Source of the DNA: Streptomyces sp. NBC_01439
GTDB taxonomy: Bacteria; Actinomycetota; Actinomycetes; Streptomycetales; Streptomycetaceae
Length of the DNA: 64,000 nucleotides
Reading direction: 5' to 3'
Assembly (NCBI RefSeq): GCF_036227605.1
Contig: NZ_CP109487.1
Location: 4,841,501-4,905,500 of the forward strand
A program made the position numbers and the translations under genes. The notes under the pieces were generated by a model, which was not told the DNA's origin, ran no database searches, and saw only the letters and a list, made by a program, of their open reading frames with translations. Shown one piece after another: positions 27,838 through 36,844 of the stretch (positions are counted from its first letter, which is position 1; the number at the start of each line of letters is the position of its first letter).

Positions 27838-28583
27838 AGTGGAGGTCCACTGTGCCGGAGTAGCCGGGAAGTGTCAGCGCCTTGTGCTCGTCCACTTTCC
27901 AGCCGAGCCCGTAGGCGTTCACGTAGAGCTGGTAGTTCTGCAGGGCCGGGGAGGCGGCGAGGGCCTTCTTCATCGTGGCCGGATCGCCGACGGCCGAGAT
28001 CTTGTACGGCGGCGAGTAGACCCGACCCTGGAGGATCAGGGTGTTGCCCACGCAGCGGACCGCGCTGGTGGAGATCAGTCGCTGGTCCATGACCTGGATG
28101 CCCTGGGCGCCGCCCTGCCAGAGCGCGTTGACCACGGCTTGGAGGTCCTGCTGGTGGATCACCAGGTCGTTGGGCTGCGGCTCGGGCACGTTGGGGATGC
28201 GGGCGGTGGCGTTCGGCGGGGCGTCGTTGAGGGTGACCGTCAGGCCCTTGCCGGTCAGCTCCTCGGTGCCGGAGGCGGCGCGCAGGGCGGCCAGCTTGGC
28301 GTCCTCCGCCTTGGTCCTGCCGTCGTCACGCTCGGCGAGGGTGTCCACCCGGCTGCGCACGGCGGCGGTGCTCTGCTCCAGTGCCGCGTTGTCCTGGCTG
28401 CGCTCCTTGATGAGGTCCGACAGCTTCAGGAGGGATGCGTCCGTCCGGATGTTCGTACCCTTGGAGGTGTTGAAACTGGTGACGAAGAGCAGCCCGGCCA
28501 GGGCGAAGACGGCGGCCGTCAGTAGCCGGACCGGCCTGGCCCGGCGACGGGGACCCGCGGAGGAGTCGTCTGAATTGCTCAAC
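27809..28583 (-). CDS. DUF881 family membrane-anchored protein
   Basis: A 257-residue protein with a short cytoplasmic N-terminus, one membrane helix (about residues 20-40), a coiled-coil segment, and the DUF881 domain (GKGLTVTLNDAP, NDLVIHQQDLQAVVNALW, GNTLILQGRVYSPPYKI). DUF881 proteins occur beside division genes in actinobacteria and Firmicutes (YlxW/YlxX type), but their role is unresolved. A TTG start at 28583 is chosen because AAGGAG sits 9 bases upstream. It is divergent from crgA. Confidence 0.85.
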
Positions 28584-28673
28584 GTACCCTTCTCCTTCAA
28601 CGCCACAGGTCCACTACGCTAACGGACGCCCGGGGCAGGCAAGGTCCCCAGCGCATCGACAGGAGAGCCCCTC

Positions 28674-28928
28674 GTGCCGAAGTCACGTATCCGCAAGAAG
28701 GACGACTACACGCCGCCGCCCTCGCGGCAGCCGCAGAACATCCGGCTCACGAATCGCAGCTGGGTCGCCCCGGTCATGCTGGCGTTCTTCCTGATCGGAC
28801 TCGCGTGGATCGTCGTTTTCTACGTGACCGAGACCCAGCTGCCGATCGAGTCGCTGGGCAATTGGAACATCGTGGTCGGTTTCGGCTTTATCGCTGCCGG
28901 ATTCGGCGTATCCACGCAGTGGAAGTAG
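28674..28928 (+). CDS. crgA: Cell division protein CrgA
   Basis: An 84-residue protein opening MPKSRIRKK, with two membrane helices (about 32-52 and 63-80) and the conserved WVAPVM and GNWN.VVGFG blocks. CrgA is an actinobacterial divisome membrane protein that, in Streptomyces, coordinates FtsZ assembly during sporulation septation. GTG 28674 has AGGAG upstream. Confidence 0.97.
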   Translation: MPKSRIRKKDDYTPPPSRQPQNIRLTNRSWVAPVMLAFFLIGLAWIVVFYVTETQLPIESLGNWNIVVGFGFIAAGFGVSTQWK

Positions 28929-28964
28929 CACCCGACAGCCCCTGATGGAAGCTCTCCCCAGGAG

Positions 28965-29028
28965 TTATCCACAGCGTCATCCACACCTGAGGAAAAGACA
29001 GAAGATCTGTGGATAACCCTGTGGAGAG
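28965..29028. promoter_or_regulatory. Cluster of four DnaA boxes in a symmetrical arrangement
   Basis: Two boxes on the plus strand (28965-28973 TTATCCACA; 28977-28985 TCATCCACA) face two on the minus strand (29008-29016 and 29020-29028, reading TTATCCACA and CTCTCCACA). Within each pair, box starts are exactly 12 bases apart, and the pairs are separated by an AT-richer 22-base stretch. It lies in the 115-base gap between crgA and the rhomboid gene. It probably binds DnaA; titration or transcription control is more likely than origin function given only four boxes. Confidence 0.75.
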
Positions 29029-29043
29029 TTGACGCCGGTGTGA

Positions 29044-29922
29044 TCAGGTGAGTTCCGCGGTGCGGAGCAGGATCACCATCGCGGCCAGCAGGAAGACCAT
29101 CGCGCAGGTGCCCCACTGGACGAGTGCGCGATGGCGGCCGGCGGGCGGCATGAGCATGCCCAGACCCACCAGCGCTCCGGTGACCAGGCCGCCCACATGG
29201 GCCTGCCAGGACACCGTGAGCGCGCCCGTGAGCGGTACGAAGGTCAGCACCAGCATCAGCACGACCATGACGATCACCGGCCGCATCTCGTAGCGCAGCC
29301 GCTTCGCCAGGACGACGGTGGCGCCGAGCAGACCGAAGACGGCGCCGGAGGCGCCCAGGGTCCGGACGTACGGCTCGCTCAGCAGATAGACGAGCGCGCT
29401 GCCGCCCAGGCCCGAGAGCAGGAAGACCGCGAGATAGCGGACCCGGCCCAGCGCCGCTTCCAGCGGTCCGCCGATGACCCACAGCCCGATCATGTTGCCG
29501 ACGATGTGCCACCACTGGACGTGCAGGAACACCGAGGTCAGCAGCCGGTAGTACTCGCCCGAGGCGACCCCGTGGACCGGGCCGCCCAGGTACTCCGCGT
29601 ACCGGCCGCCGATCAGCACCAGCTGGTCCGCGAGCGCCGGGGAGGGGAGCGCCGCCAGGAACACCAGGACGTTGATCCCGATGAGGATCTTGGTGACCAG
29701 GTGGGGATCGGCGGCGACCACCCCGCCCGCGACCGTGCGCGGCGCGTTGGCGGTCGGGTGGTGCCCGGTACCGGAGCCCGCGCGGACGCACTCGGGACAC
29801 TGGAAGCCGACCGAAGCGCTGATCATGCACTCCGGGCAGATGGGGCGCTCGCAGCGGGTGCAGCTGATCCCCGTGTCGCGGTCCGGGTGGCGGTAGCAGC
29901 CCGGCAGACGGTCGGTGTCCAT
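29044..29922 (-). CDS. Rhomboid-family intramembrane serine protease with N-terminal zinc-binding motif
   Basis: A 292-residue protein. The N-terminus has a B-box-like zinc motif (CYRH...CTRCERPICPECM...CPECV, residues 9-46). Six or seven membrane helices follow with the rhomboid catalytic serine in GASGAVFG and histidine in WQAHVGG, plus the loop motif HxxxNM (HIVGNMIGLWVIG). It would cleave membrane proteins within the bilayer; substrates are unknown. Its 3' end abuts the DnaA-box cluster. Confidence 0.93.
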   Translation of the reverse strand: MDTDRLPGCYRHPDRDTGISCTRCERPICPECMISASVGFQCPECVRAGSGTGHHPTANAPRTVAGGVVAADPHLVTKILIGINVLVFLAALPSPALADQLVLIGGRYAEYLGGPVHGVASGEYYRLLTSVFLHVQWWHIVGNMIGLWVIGGPLEAALGRVRYLAVFLLSGLGGSALVYLLSEPYVRTLGASGAVFGLLGATVVLAKRLRYEMRPVIVMVVLMLVLTFVPLTGALTVSWQAHVGGLVTGALVGLGMLMPPAGRHRALVQWGTCAMVFLLAAMVILLRTAELT

Positions 29923-30014
29923 CGGTTCCCTAGGTCAGCGGCGGGGCGGCGGGTGCGCCCCACCGGTCCGGTACGTATCGACTACGGACGGGCGGGGCCG
30001 AAAGGTTCCCGGCG

Positions 30015-30542
30015 TCAGCGCCTCTCGACGACCACGGACTGGATGATCACGTCGTCCAGGGGGCGCGAGGTGCGCGGGTTGGTGGCGCCGGCGGCGATGG
30101 TCTGCACGACCTTCTGGCTGGCCGGGTCGGTCACCTCGCCGAAGATGGTGTGCTTGCGCGTCAGCCAGGCGGTGGGGGCGACGGTGATGAAGAACTGCGA
30201 GCCGTTGGTGCCCGGGCCGGCGTTGGCCATGGCGAGCAGGAAGGGCTTGGTGAAGGCCAGGTCGGGGTGGAACTCGTCCGCGAAGCGGTAGCCGGGGCCG
30301 CCGGTGCCGTTGCCGAGCGGGTCGCCGCCCTGGATCATGAAGCCGCTGATGACGCGGTGGAAGACGGTGCCGTCGTACAGCGGGTCCGTGGTCTTCTGGC
30401 CGTCGGTGGGGCGGGTCCATTCCCGGGCGCCCGTGGCGAGCTCGACGAAGTTCCGCACGGTCTTCGGAGCGAAGTTCTCCAGCAGCTCGATCTCGATGTC
30501 GCCGTGGGTCGTCTTCAAGGTGGCGTAGAGCTTCTCGGCCAC
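30015..30542 (-). CDS. Cyclophilin-type peptidyl-prolyl cis-trans isomerase
   Basis: A 175-residue cytoplasmic cyclophilin with [15 protein letters not shown] (catalytic Arg), [20 protein letters not shown] and HTIFGEV. It accelerates proline isomerisation in protein folding. It has no signal peptide. GTG 30542 is the start. It is equivalent to the PpiA-type protein near crgA in other actinobacteria. Confidence 0.96.
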   Translation of the reverse strand: MAEKLYATLKTTHGDIEIELLENFAPKTVRNFVELATGAREWTRPTDGQKTTDPLYDGTVFHRVISGFMIQGGDPLGNGTGGPGYRFADEFHPDLAFTKPFLLAMANAGPGTNGSQFFITVAPTAWLTRKHTIFGEVTDPASQKVVQTIAAGATNPRTSRPLDDVIIQSVVVERR

Positions 30543-30633
30543 GATCTGCCTTCCATAGTCATCACTGTCGGTCCAGATGGTCGCACGGAGCGCTCCGCGG
30601 CACTGAAATCCTCCACCCGTATGCCCTGTCGCG

Positions 30634-30661
30634 CATGCCTGTCAGCGATATGGCAGGCATG
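30634..30661. promoter_or_regulatory. Inverted repeat upstream of the DUF5324 gene
   Basis: CATGCCTG (30634-30641) and CAGGCATG (30654-30661) form an 8-bp perfect inverted repeat 55 bases before the DUF5324 start, in the region divergent from the cyclophilin gene. Candidate operator only. Confidence 0.3.
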
Positions 30662-30715
30662 ATCCGACAAAGGGTGGAAAGGTGAACTGTGTCCGCCACC
30701 GAGGAGGAGGATCCC

Positions 30716-31396
30716 GTGACCGGCAAGGAGAGCATGCGCCTGGCAGCCGAGAGCGCCAGGGAGAGCGTGCGGCACGCGACGGAAGTGGTGGCACCGTACG
30801 CGGAATCCGCCAAGGAAGCCGCAGTGCACTACGCCCAGGAAGCGAACGAGCGGCTGGCACCCAAGATGTCGTACGCAGCGACCAGTGCCGCCCAGCACGC
30901 CCGCACGACCTACGACTGCCATCTGCAACCCCGGCTCAAGGCGGCGCGGGCCCATGTACCGCCCCCCGTCGACCGGGCGGCGACACAGGCGCGCCAAGCG
31001 GCGCGGCAGGCCGCCGAATACACCCAGCCGAAGATCGAGAGCGCGATCGCGGCCGCCACTCCGGTGGCCGAGGAGGCCGCGTCCCGGTCGACGGCGGCGT
31101 TCGCGGCGCTGCGCGGCCAGGTGACTGCCAAGGAAGTACAGAAGCTCGTCCGGCGCCGCGAGCGGCACGCGCGCAACGGGAAGATCCTGCGCGGTGTCGC
31201 GCTGGTCGGCGTGCTGGCGTGCGCCGCCTACGCGGTGTGGCGGTGGTGGGACCAGCAGTCGAATCCGGACTGGCTCGTCGAACCGCCGGCGGCCACCGAG
31301 CTGTCGGCGCGCGACGCGGCGCCGTCCGGCTTCGACGAGGAGCTGGCGGAGAAGGAGCGCGAGGCCGAGTCCGGCCCCGACGACAAGCAGCTCTGA
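30716..31396 (+). CDS. DUF5324 family protein
   Basis: A 226-residue protein rich in Ala/Glu/Lys/Arg with amphipathic helical repeats (SARESVRHATEVVAPYAESAKEAA...). One membrane helix sits near residues 160-178, and the tail is acidic. This family is restricted to actinobacteria; no function is known. GTG 30716 is favoured over the upstream ATG 30689 because a GGAGGAGG site lies 6-8 bases before it. Confidence 0.85.
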   Translation: MTGKESMRLAAESARESVRHATEVVAPYAESAKEAAVHYAQEANERLAPKMSYAATSAAQHARTTYDCHLQPRLKAARAHVPPPVDRAATQARQAARQAAEYTQPKIESAIAAATPVAEEAASRSTAAFAALRGQVTAKEVQKLVRRRERHARNGKILRGVALVGVLACAAYAVWRWWDQQSNPDWLVEPPAATELSARDAAPSGFDEELAEKEREAESGPDDKQL

Positions 31397-31407
31397 GCGG
31401 CGCACGC

Positions 31408-31447
31408 GAAGGGGCCCGGATCCTGGTGACGGGATCCGGGCCCCTTC
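31408..31447. terminator. Bidirectional hairpin terminator
   Basis: A 16-bp perfect stem (31408-31423 with 31432-31447) and an 8-base loop between the convergent DUF5324 and LysM genes. Confidence 0.88.
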
Positions 31448-31462
31448 CGCGCCCGCCGGGCG

Positions 31463-32011
31463 TCAGCCGGGGAGGGTGAGGACCGTGCCCGGGCGGACGA
31501 GGTCGGGGTTGGGGCCGACGGCACCCCGGTTCATCGCGTAGAGCTCGCGCCAGCGGGCCTCGTTGCCGAGCTCGTGGCGGGCGATCTCCTGAAGCGAGTC
31601 GCCGGGCTTGACGGTGTACGTGCGCTTCTTGGCGGTGGGCCCGGCCCCCCGCATCGGGGCCGCCGGTACCGCCTTGTGCGCGGCCGAGTGCGGGGTGGGC
31701 GTGTGCATGGCGCCCGGCGCGGCGGCGGAGGAGGCCGCGGGCTTCGGCATCACGGTCGGCTTGGGGGCGGCGGGAACGGCCTTGTGCGCGGCGGACGTGG
31801 GGGTGGGGGTCGGAGTCGCGGGCAGGGGCCTCGGTGGCGCGGCCGCCGCCATGCGCTCGGCGGTGGCCCGGGTGGCCGAGGCGGCGTCGGCCGCCGAACC
31901 CGAGGAGGGCCTCCTGCCCTCGCCGGCCTGCTGCTGCACCTGCTCCTCCGCCTTCTCGGCGGCGTCGTGCGCCTTCTTCTTGTCGGGCTTCAGGAAGTCG
32001 AAGAGTCCCAT
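31463..32011 (-). CDS. LysM domain protein
   Basis: A 182-residue protein: a charged N-terminus (MGLFDFLKPDKKKAHDAAEKA), a long Ala/Pro/Thr linker with a duplicated SAAHKAVPAAP element, and a C-terminal LysM domain (YTVKPGDSLQEIARHELGNEARWRELYAMN). LysM binds N-acetylglucosamine polymers, yet no secretion signal is evident. Related cytoplasmic BON/LysM-type proteins are common near this locus in Streptomyces. It is convergent with the DUF5324 gene. Confidence 0.88.
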   Translation of the reverse strand: MGLFDFLKPDKKKAHDAAEKAEEQVQQQAGEGRRPSSGSAADAASATRATAERMAAAAPPRPLPATPTPTPTSAAHKAVPAAPKPTVMPKPAASSAAAPGAMHTPTPHSAAHKAVPAAPMRGAGPTAKKRTYTVKPGDSLQEIARHELGNEARWRELYAMNRGAVGPNPDLVRPGTVLTLPG

Positions 32012-32207
32012 GTCTGTACGCCTCCGGCGTGATGCTCCCCCCGGGATCGGTACCTCCTTCCACTGTCCTGCACGGGGCGCCGGGCGGCCCTGCGACGGGG
32101 CCGTCCGGGGGACGCTCGGACCGGGTCACGGCCCGGGCGGGAACGCGGCGGGAAGGGACCGGGAAGGACCGGCGCCACCCTCGTGGGACACGATGGAGGA
32201 GATTTCT

Positions 32208-33113
32208 GTGATCATCAGACAGGCCGCGGAGCGGGTAGTGCTGGTCAGGCCCGGACCCGGGCTCGTGAGCGCCGCGATCGTGGCGGGCCTGGACGTATGG
32301 GTGGTGTCCGATCCCGGACCCCGCCCGACGGACGCACCGCTTCCGGCGGAGCTGCCGCCGCAACGGCTCCTCCGGGTGGACTTCGCCGACCCGGCCGCGC
32401 TGCGCGCCCTGCTGACGGACACCGTCGTCGAACACGGGATCGGGCAGGTCCTCTACCTCGCGAGCGATCTCGAAAGGGGCCTCGGCAGCGGGGCCGCGGC
32501 CGCCGCCGAGGAGGTGCTGCGGGAGCTGTCCGCGAACAGCGGGAAGCCGGCCCGCGGGCTGCCGGACGCGGTGGCGATCCGGCGGATCCTCAATGAGAGC
32601 CGGACCTCCGCGGTACGTGCCGAGGAGGCCCGGTCCGTCCCCGAGGCGTGCTCGCTGGCGGAGGACTTCCCCCTGCCCGTGGTCATCAAATCGGCCGACA
32701 AGTCCGGGTGTTGGTGGACCGTTCCGGTACACGACCGGCCCGCACTGGACCGGTGGGCCGAACAGGCCCTCACCGCCCGGCACTCGGCGCCCTATCTCGT
32801 CGAAGAGCTGTTGACCGGAGCCAAGTTCAGGGTGGAGACGCTGACCGTCGACGGCATGCACCTGGTCGCCGACATCGCCCCCGAGGGAACGGCGCCGCCG
32901 CTCCACGACGCGGAGCAGGCCGGCATCCGCGCGACGGTACGGGCCCTGCTGGATCTGGCCGGGTACGAATCGGGCACCACGCGGACGGACGTGCTGGTCA
33001 GCGCCCGGGGATCACGGATCGCGGCGGCCACGGAACCGGACCGGGAACAGGCCGGTAACGGCCGTTCCCGCAGCGCGACCACGGGCGGTATCGAGAGGGG
33101 AACGGACCGGTAA
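32208..33113 (+). CDS. ATP-grasp-like protein with degenerate metal site
   Basis: A 301-residue protein (GTG 32208 chosen because GGAGGAG lies 7-8 bases upstream). The N-terminal Rossmann-like half and the central LPVVIKSADKSGCWWTVPV and PYLVEELLTGAKFRVETLTVDG follow the ATP-grasp pattern of carboxylate-amine ligases. However, the C-terminal metal-binding ExNxR block seen in the four full-length ligases further right is not recognisable. It may be an inactive or specialised member. A small secreted peptide gene follows after 85 bases. It may mark the left side of the biosynthetic region. Confidence 0.6.
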   Translation: MIIRQAAERVVLVRPGPGLVSAAIVAGLDVWVVSDPGPRPTDAPLPAELPPQRLLRVDFADPAALRALLTDTVVEHGIGQVLYLASDLERGLGSGAAAAAEEVLRELSANSGKPARGLPDAVAIRRILNESRTSAVRAEEARSVPEACSLAEDFPLPVVIKSADKSGCWWTVPVHDRPALDRWAEQALTARHSAPYLVEELLTGAKFRVETLTVDGMHLVADIAPEGTAPPLHDAEQAGIRATVRALLDLAGYESGTTRTDVLVSARGSRIAAATEPDREQAGNGRSRSATTGGIERGTDR

Positions 33114-33198
33114 GAGCTGCGGCCAGTCTGTGTCCTGTCGAGAGCGGCCACCACACCACACGGCAGCCGCACCGGGTACACACCAGGGGGTTCCACAC

Positions 33199-33390
33199 AT
33201 GCGCAGCAAGCTGGCTGGACTGATCGGGATCATCGCGGCGGCTCTGGCGATCGGAGTCGGTGTGACGGTCAGCGGCCCGGTGGACGCCGGTCAGCCCTCC
33301 GGCTACCAGGTGCTGGCGGACGACAAGGGTCCGGGGATCGCTCCCCCGGCCCCGACCCCGACCCCGACCTCGGTCCCGTCCCCTCGGTAG
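33199..33390 (+). CDS. Small secreted peptide of unknown function
   Basis: A 63-residue protein with a Sec signal (basic MRSK, hydrophobic core LAGLIGIIAAALAIGVGV, likely cleavage after VDA) and a short mature part of about 33 residues ending in a Pro/Thr-rich tail. It has no cysteines and no recognised RiPP motif. ATG 33199 has AGGGGG upstream. It follows the degenerate ATP-grasp gene and precedes a terminator. Confidence 0.65.
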   Translation: MRSKLAGLIGIIAAALAIGVGVTVSGPVDAGQPSGYQVLADDKGPGIAPPAPTPTPTSVPSPR

Positions 33391-33416
33391 ACCGGCCGCC
33401 CGCCCCGCACGACGGC

Positions 33417-33453
33417 GAAGTGCCCCGCACCGGATCCCGGTGCGGGGCACTTC
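33417..33453. terminator. Bidirectional hairpin terminator
   Basis: A 16-bp perfect stem (33417-33432 with 33438-33453) and a 5-base loop, between the small peptide gene and the convergent AfsR-type regulator. Confidence 0.88.
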
Positions 33454-33463
33454 CCGTGCGCGG

Positions 33464-36400
33464 TCAGTACGTCCGGCGGGACGCCGGCAGGCTCATGAAA
33501 TCGAATAATCCCTCGGCGGCAGCGCGGTATCCGGCCGCGGCCGGAACGTCCCCGAGCGCATCGGCCGCACGGGCCATGCCCACCAGCGCGGACGCCTCCT
33601 CGGCACGGAAGCTCATCGGTTCCGCGATCTTATAGGCGTGTGCGTGCAGGGCCAGGGCCACCTCGTGCTCCCCCCAGAGCAGGTGGAGCCGGCCGAGGAC
33701 GTTCTCGACCTTCGCGAGCCGGATCGGCGCGCCGCTGGTGCGGCCGAGGGTCAGGGAGCGCTCCGCGAACGCGCGCGCCTGCGGGCCGTCGCCCCGCTCG
33801 TGCGCGACCCGGGCGGACAGCGCGAGCAGCAGGGCGACGTCTCCGGGCGACCGGGTCTCGTCGCACAGGTCGCGGGCGCGCTGGAGACTGGCCTCCGCCT
33901 CCGGGTACTCGCCGAGGCCCACCTGCGCGAAGGCCAGATCGGTCAGGGCCACGATCTCGTTGCCGCGGTAGCCGAGGCCGCGGTCGATCTCGATCGCCCG
34001 GCCGGCGGCGGCGGCCGCCTCCGGATAGCGTCCCCACCGCTCGTACAGCGTGCTGAGGGTGGTCAGGCTCTCCGACTCCGCCCGCAGATTGCCCAGTTCC
34101 CGGGCGACGGCCACGGACCGCTCCAGGAGCGGGAGGGCCTCCCCGTACCTCCCGAGCATCGACATCAGCAGCCCGAGGGTCGACTCGCTGTGCGCCTCGG
34201 TGTGCCGGTCCCCGGCACGGATCGCCGTGTCGCGGGCCTCGGCGGCCACCTCCAGCCCTTCCTCGAAGCGGCCCAGCTTCCAGCAGGCCGCGCCCAAGTT
34301 GGCCAGGCTGATGCCGAGGAGCGCCGGATCGTCGAGCCGGCGGGCGGCGGCCACCGCGAGGTGCCCGACGCTCCAGAACTCGTCGAGCTGACCGTGCGTG
34401 TGCAGGTGGAAGCCGACGTTGCGGCTCAGGCAGGCCGCGTACCGGTCGTGGCCGGACCGCTCGGCGAGCGACACGGCCGCGAGCAGTCCCGCCTGCTCGC
34501 GGTGGAACCACCGCACGGACTGCTCGGCGTCCCTGAGGGACGGCAGCTCGCCCCGGTAGGGCGCGATGCCGGTGGGCCGGCGCTCCCGACCCGGGAAGAG
34601 CACCTCGCAGGCCGTGTTCGACGCCGTCAGGTAGTAGCCGAGCAGCCGCTCGACCGCCGCCGCGTCGTCGTCCGCCGTCGCCGGCCCCCGCAGGCTCTGG
34701 GCGAAACTGCGCACCAGGTCGTGGAAGGTGTAGAGGCCGATGTCGGGCTGCTGGACCAGATGGACGTCGAGCAGGAACTCCAGGGCGTCCTCGGCGTCCC
34801 GGACGGTCGTGCCGAGGAGCGCCGCCGCCGAATGGACGTCCGTCCCGGCGCACGGGTACAGGCTGAGGATGCGGAACGCGGTCCGGTACTCCTCGTCCAT
34901 CGCCAGGTACGACAGCCGCAGGGTCGCCGCGACGCTGCGCTCTCCCGAACTCAGTTCGTCCATCCGGCGTTTCTCGTCGCGCAGCCGCTCGACCAGATAG
35001 CGCACCGTCCAGCGCGGCCTGTTGCGCAACCGGGCGGTCGCGATCCGCAGCGCCAGCGGCAGGTGCCCGCACAGCTCGGCCAGTTCGGCGGAGGCCGCCG
35101 GCTCGGCGGCCACCCGGGTGGTACCGAGGGTCTCCGCCATCAGGCTGGTGCTGTCCTCGGGCTCCATCATCCCGATGGACACCCACTCGACGCCGTCGAG
35201 GTCCAGCAGCCGCCCGCGGCTGGTGATCAGGGCGAGGGAGCCGGGCGAGGCCGGCAGCAGGGGCCTGATCTGCGCCGCGTCGACCGCGTTGTCGAACAGG
35301 AGCAACATCTGCCGGCCGTCCAGCTTCGACCGCCACAGGGCGGTGCGCCCCTCCAGGTCCTCGGGAATCCGGTCGCCCGGAGTACCGAGGGTCCGCAACA
35401 GGCCGTCGAGCGCGGCGGTGGGCGTCACGGGCTCGCGGCCCGGGGTGAATCCGTGCAGGTCGATGTGGAGCTGCCCGTCGGGATACCGGCCGGCCAGCCG
35501 GTGCGCGGCGCGCACGGCCAAGGTGGTCTTGCCCATGCCGCCCATGCCGTCGATGGCCACGATCCGGGCGTACCGCTCGCCGCCCCGGCCCTCGTCCTGC
35601 ACGTAGTCGAAGAGCTCGGCGAGCTCCTTGGCACGGCCGGTGAAGTCGGGCAGGTCGTACGGCAGGGTGCACGGGGCGTCCGCCGGCCCGGTGCGCGTTC
35701 CGGTCTCCCCCTCCCGGTCCGCTTCCGTGCGGGACGGGGCCTCGGGGGCCCCGCCCTCGGACGGCACGGTCACCGGAACGGCCGGTTCGGGCAGCGGCTC
35801 GGCGGGGGCCGCCGGCTCGGGCACCGGACGTACGGGCGCCACGGCCACCGGCGCCGGCCGCTCAGGCGCGGCCAGCTCGGGGCTGTCCCGCAGGATCGCC
35901 TCGTACAGCTTGGCCAGCCGGGGGCCGGGGTCGATCCCGAGCTCGTCCACGAGCAGCTCGCGGACCTCCCCGTACTCCTTGAGCGCCTCGGCCTGCCGAC
36001 CGGAGCGGTACAGGGCCAGCATCAACTGGCCGCGCAGCGTCTCCCGCAGCGGGTGCTGGGTGATCAGCGCACGCAGGCCCGAGATGAGCTCTCCGCTCTC
36101 GCCCAGTGCGAGGCACAGGTCGAAGAACTGCTCGGCGGCGGCCAGCCGGCGCTCCTCCAGCGCGGTCGCCGCGGCCTCGATCACCGGTCCGCCGGTGCCG
36201 GACAGGACCGATCCCCGCCACAGCGCGAGGGCGGCCCGCAGTGCCTCGGCGGCCGCGGACCGCCCGCCTTCCCGCAGCGCCTGGCCGGCCGCCCTGGTCA
36301 GGGCGTCGAACTCCAGGAGGTCGACCTGGTCGTCCGCCACCACCACGCGGTATCCCGGCCCGTCGGTGGCGATCACCTCGGTGCCGGTGGGTATGCGCCG

Positions 36401-36670
36401 CCGCAGGTCGGCGACGGCCTTGCGGACCTGGTGCGAGGCGGTCACCGGCGGGTCCTTCTCCCAGGTCGCCTCGACGAGTCGGGCCACGGGCACCACCCGG
36501 CCGGCCTCGAGCAGGAGCACGCACAGGACCCGTTCCTGGATCGCTCCCCCCAGCCTCAGCCGGACCTCTCCGAACCACCCCTCAAGCGATCCGAGCACGT
36601 TGAAGCGCAGCCTGCCCCCCGCAGGATCCGCGCTTCGTCTCTCCCCGGACTCCCCATCCGCCCCCGGCAT
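33464..36670 (-). CDS. AfsR/SARP-family transcriptional regulator (BTAD, NB-ARC and TPR domains)
   Basis: A 1068-residue regulator. An N-terminal winged-helix DNA-binding domain (residues 22-110) and a BTAD domain (to about 265) characterise SARPs. A Pro/Ala linker, an NB-ARC ATPase with Walker A GMGGMGKTT, and about eight TPR-like repeats in the C-terminal third follow. Large SARPs activate secondary-metabolite clusters and respond to ATP and protein partners. Its place at the left side of the divergent biosynthetic operons suggests it is their activator. ATG 36670; the 174-base gap to the divergent HTH-NB-ARC gene holds both promoters. Confidence 0.93.
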   Translation of the reverse strand: MPGADGESGERRSADPAGGRLRFNVLGSLEGWFGEVRLRLGGAIQERVLCVLLLEAGRVVPVARLVEATWEKDPPVTASHQVRKAVADLRRRIPTGTEVIATDGPGYRVVVADDQVDLLEFDALTRAAGQALREGGRSAAAEALRAALALWRGSVLSGTGGPVIEAAATALEERRLAAAEQFFDLCLALGESGELISGLRALITQHPLRETLRGQLMLALYRSGRQAEALKEYGEVRELLVDELGIDPGPRLAKLYEAILRDSPELAAPERPAPVAVAPVRPVPEPAAPAEPLPEPAVPVTVPSEGGAPEAPSRTEADREGETGTRTGPADAPCTLPYDLPDFTGRAKELAELFDYVQDEGRGGERYARIVAIDGMGGMGKTTLAVRAAHRLAGRYPDGQLHIDLHGFTPGREPVTPTAALDGLLRTLGTPGDRIPEDLEGRTALWRSKLDGRQMLLLFDNAVDAAQIRPLLPASPGSLALITSRGRLLDLDGVEWVSIGMMEPEDSTSLMAETLGTTRVAAEPAASAELAELCGHLPLALRIATARLRNRPRWTVRYLVERLRDEKRRMDELSSGERSVAATLRLSYLAMDEEYRTAFRILSLYPCAGTDVHSAAALLGTTVRDAEDALEFLLDVHLVQQPDIGLYTFHDLVRSFAQSLRGPATADDDAAAVERLLGYYLTASNTACEVLFPGRERRPTGIAPYRGELPSLRDAEQSVRWFHREQAGLLAAVSLAERSGHDRYAACLSRNVGFHLHTHGQLDEFWSVGHLAVAAARRLDDPALLGISLANLGAACWKLGRFEEGLEVAAEARDTAIRAGDRHTEAHSESTLGLLMSMLGRYGEALPLLERSVAVARELGNLRAESESLTTLSTLYERWGRYPEAAAAAGRAIEIDRGLGYRGNEIVALTDLAFAQVGLGEYPEAEASLQRARDLCDETRSPGDVALLLALSARVAHERGDGPQARAFAERSLTLGRTSGAPIRLAKVENVLGRLHLLWGEHEVALALHAHAYKIAEPMSFRAEEASALVGMARAADALGDVPAAAGYRAAAEGLFDFMSLPASRRTY

Positions 36671-36844
36671 CGGACATCCACCCCCAAGTGAACAAGACCC
36701 CTGGCCAGGTCATGTCAGCCGGATCATAGGGGTTACTGCTAGCACGCGGTAAGCATCCGGTAGCAGATCAGGAAGGGCGACACGGACAGTTCATGGGCGG
36801 CCCGGAGCAGGCGGCACACCGAGCGAGTACCGAAGGAGCAGGCT

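Noticed and set aside
28965..29028. The replication origin oriC
   Set aside because: Only four DnaA boxes are present; Streptomyces oriC has many more and lies between dnaA and dnaN, neither of which is here.
33638..36691. A 1017-codon plus-strand frame opposite the AfsR-type regulator
   Set aside because: It is a mirror of the regulator's coding pattern with biased composition and no recognisable domains.
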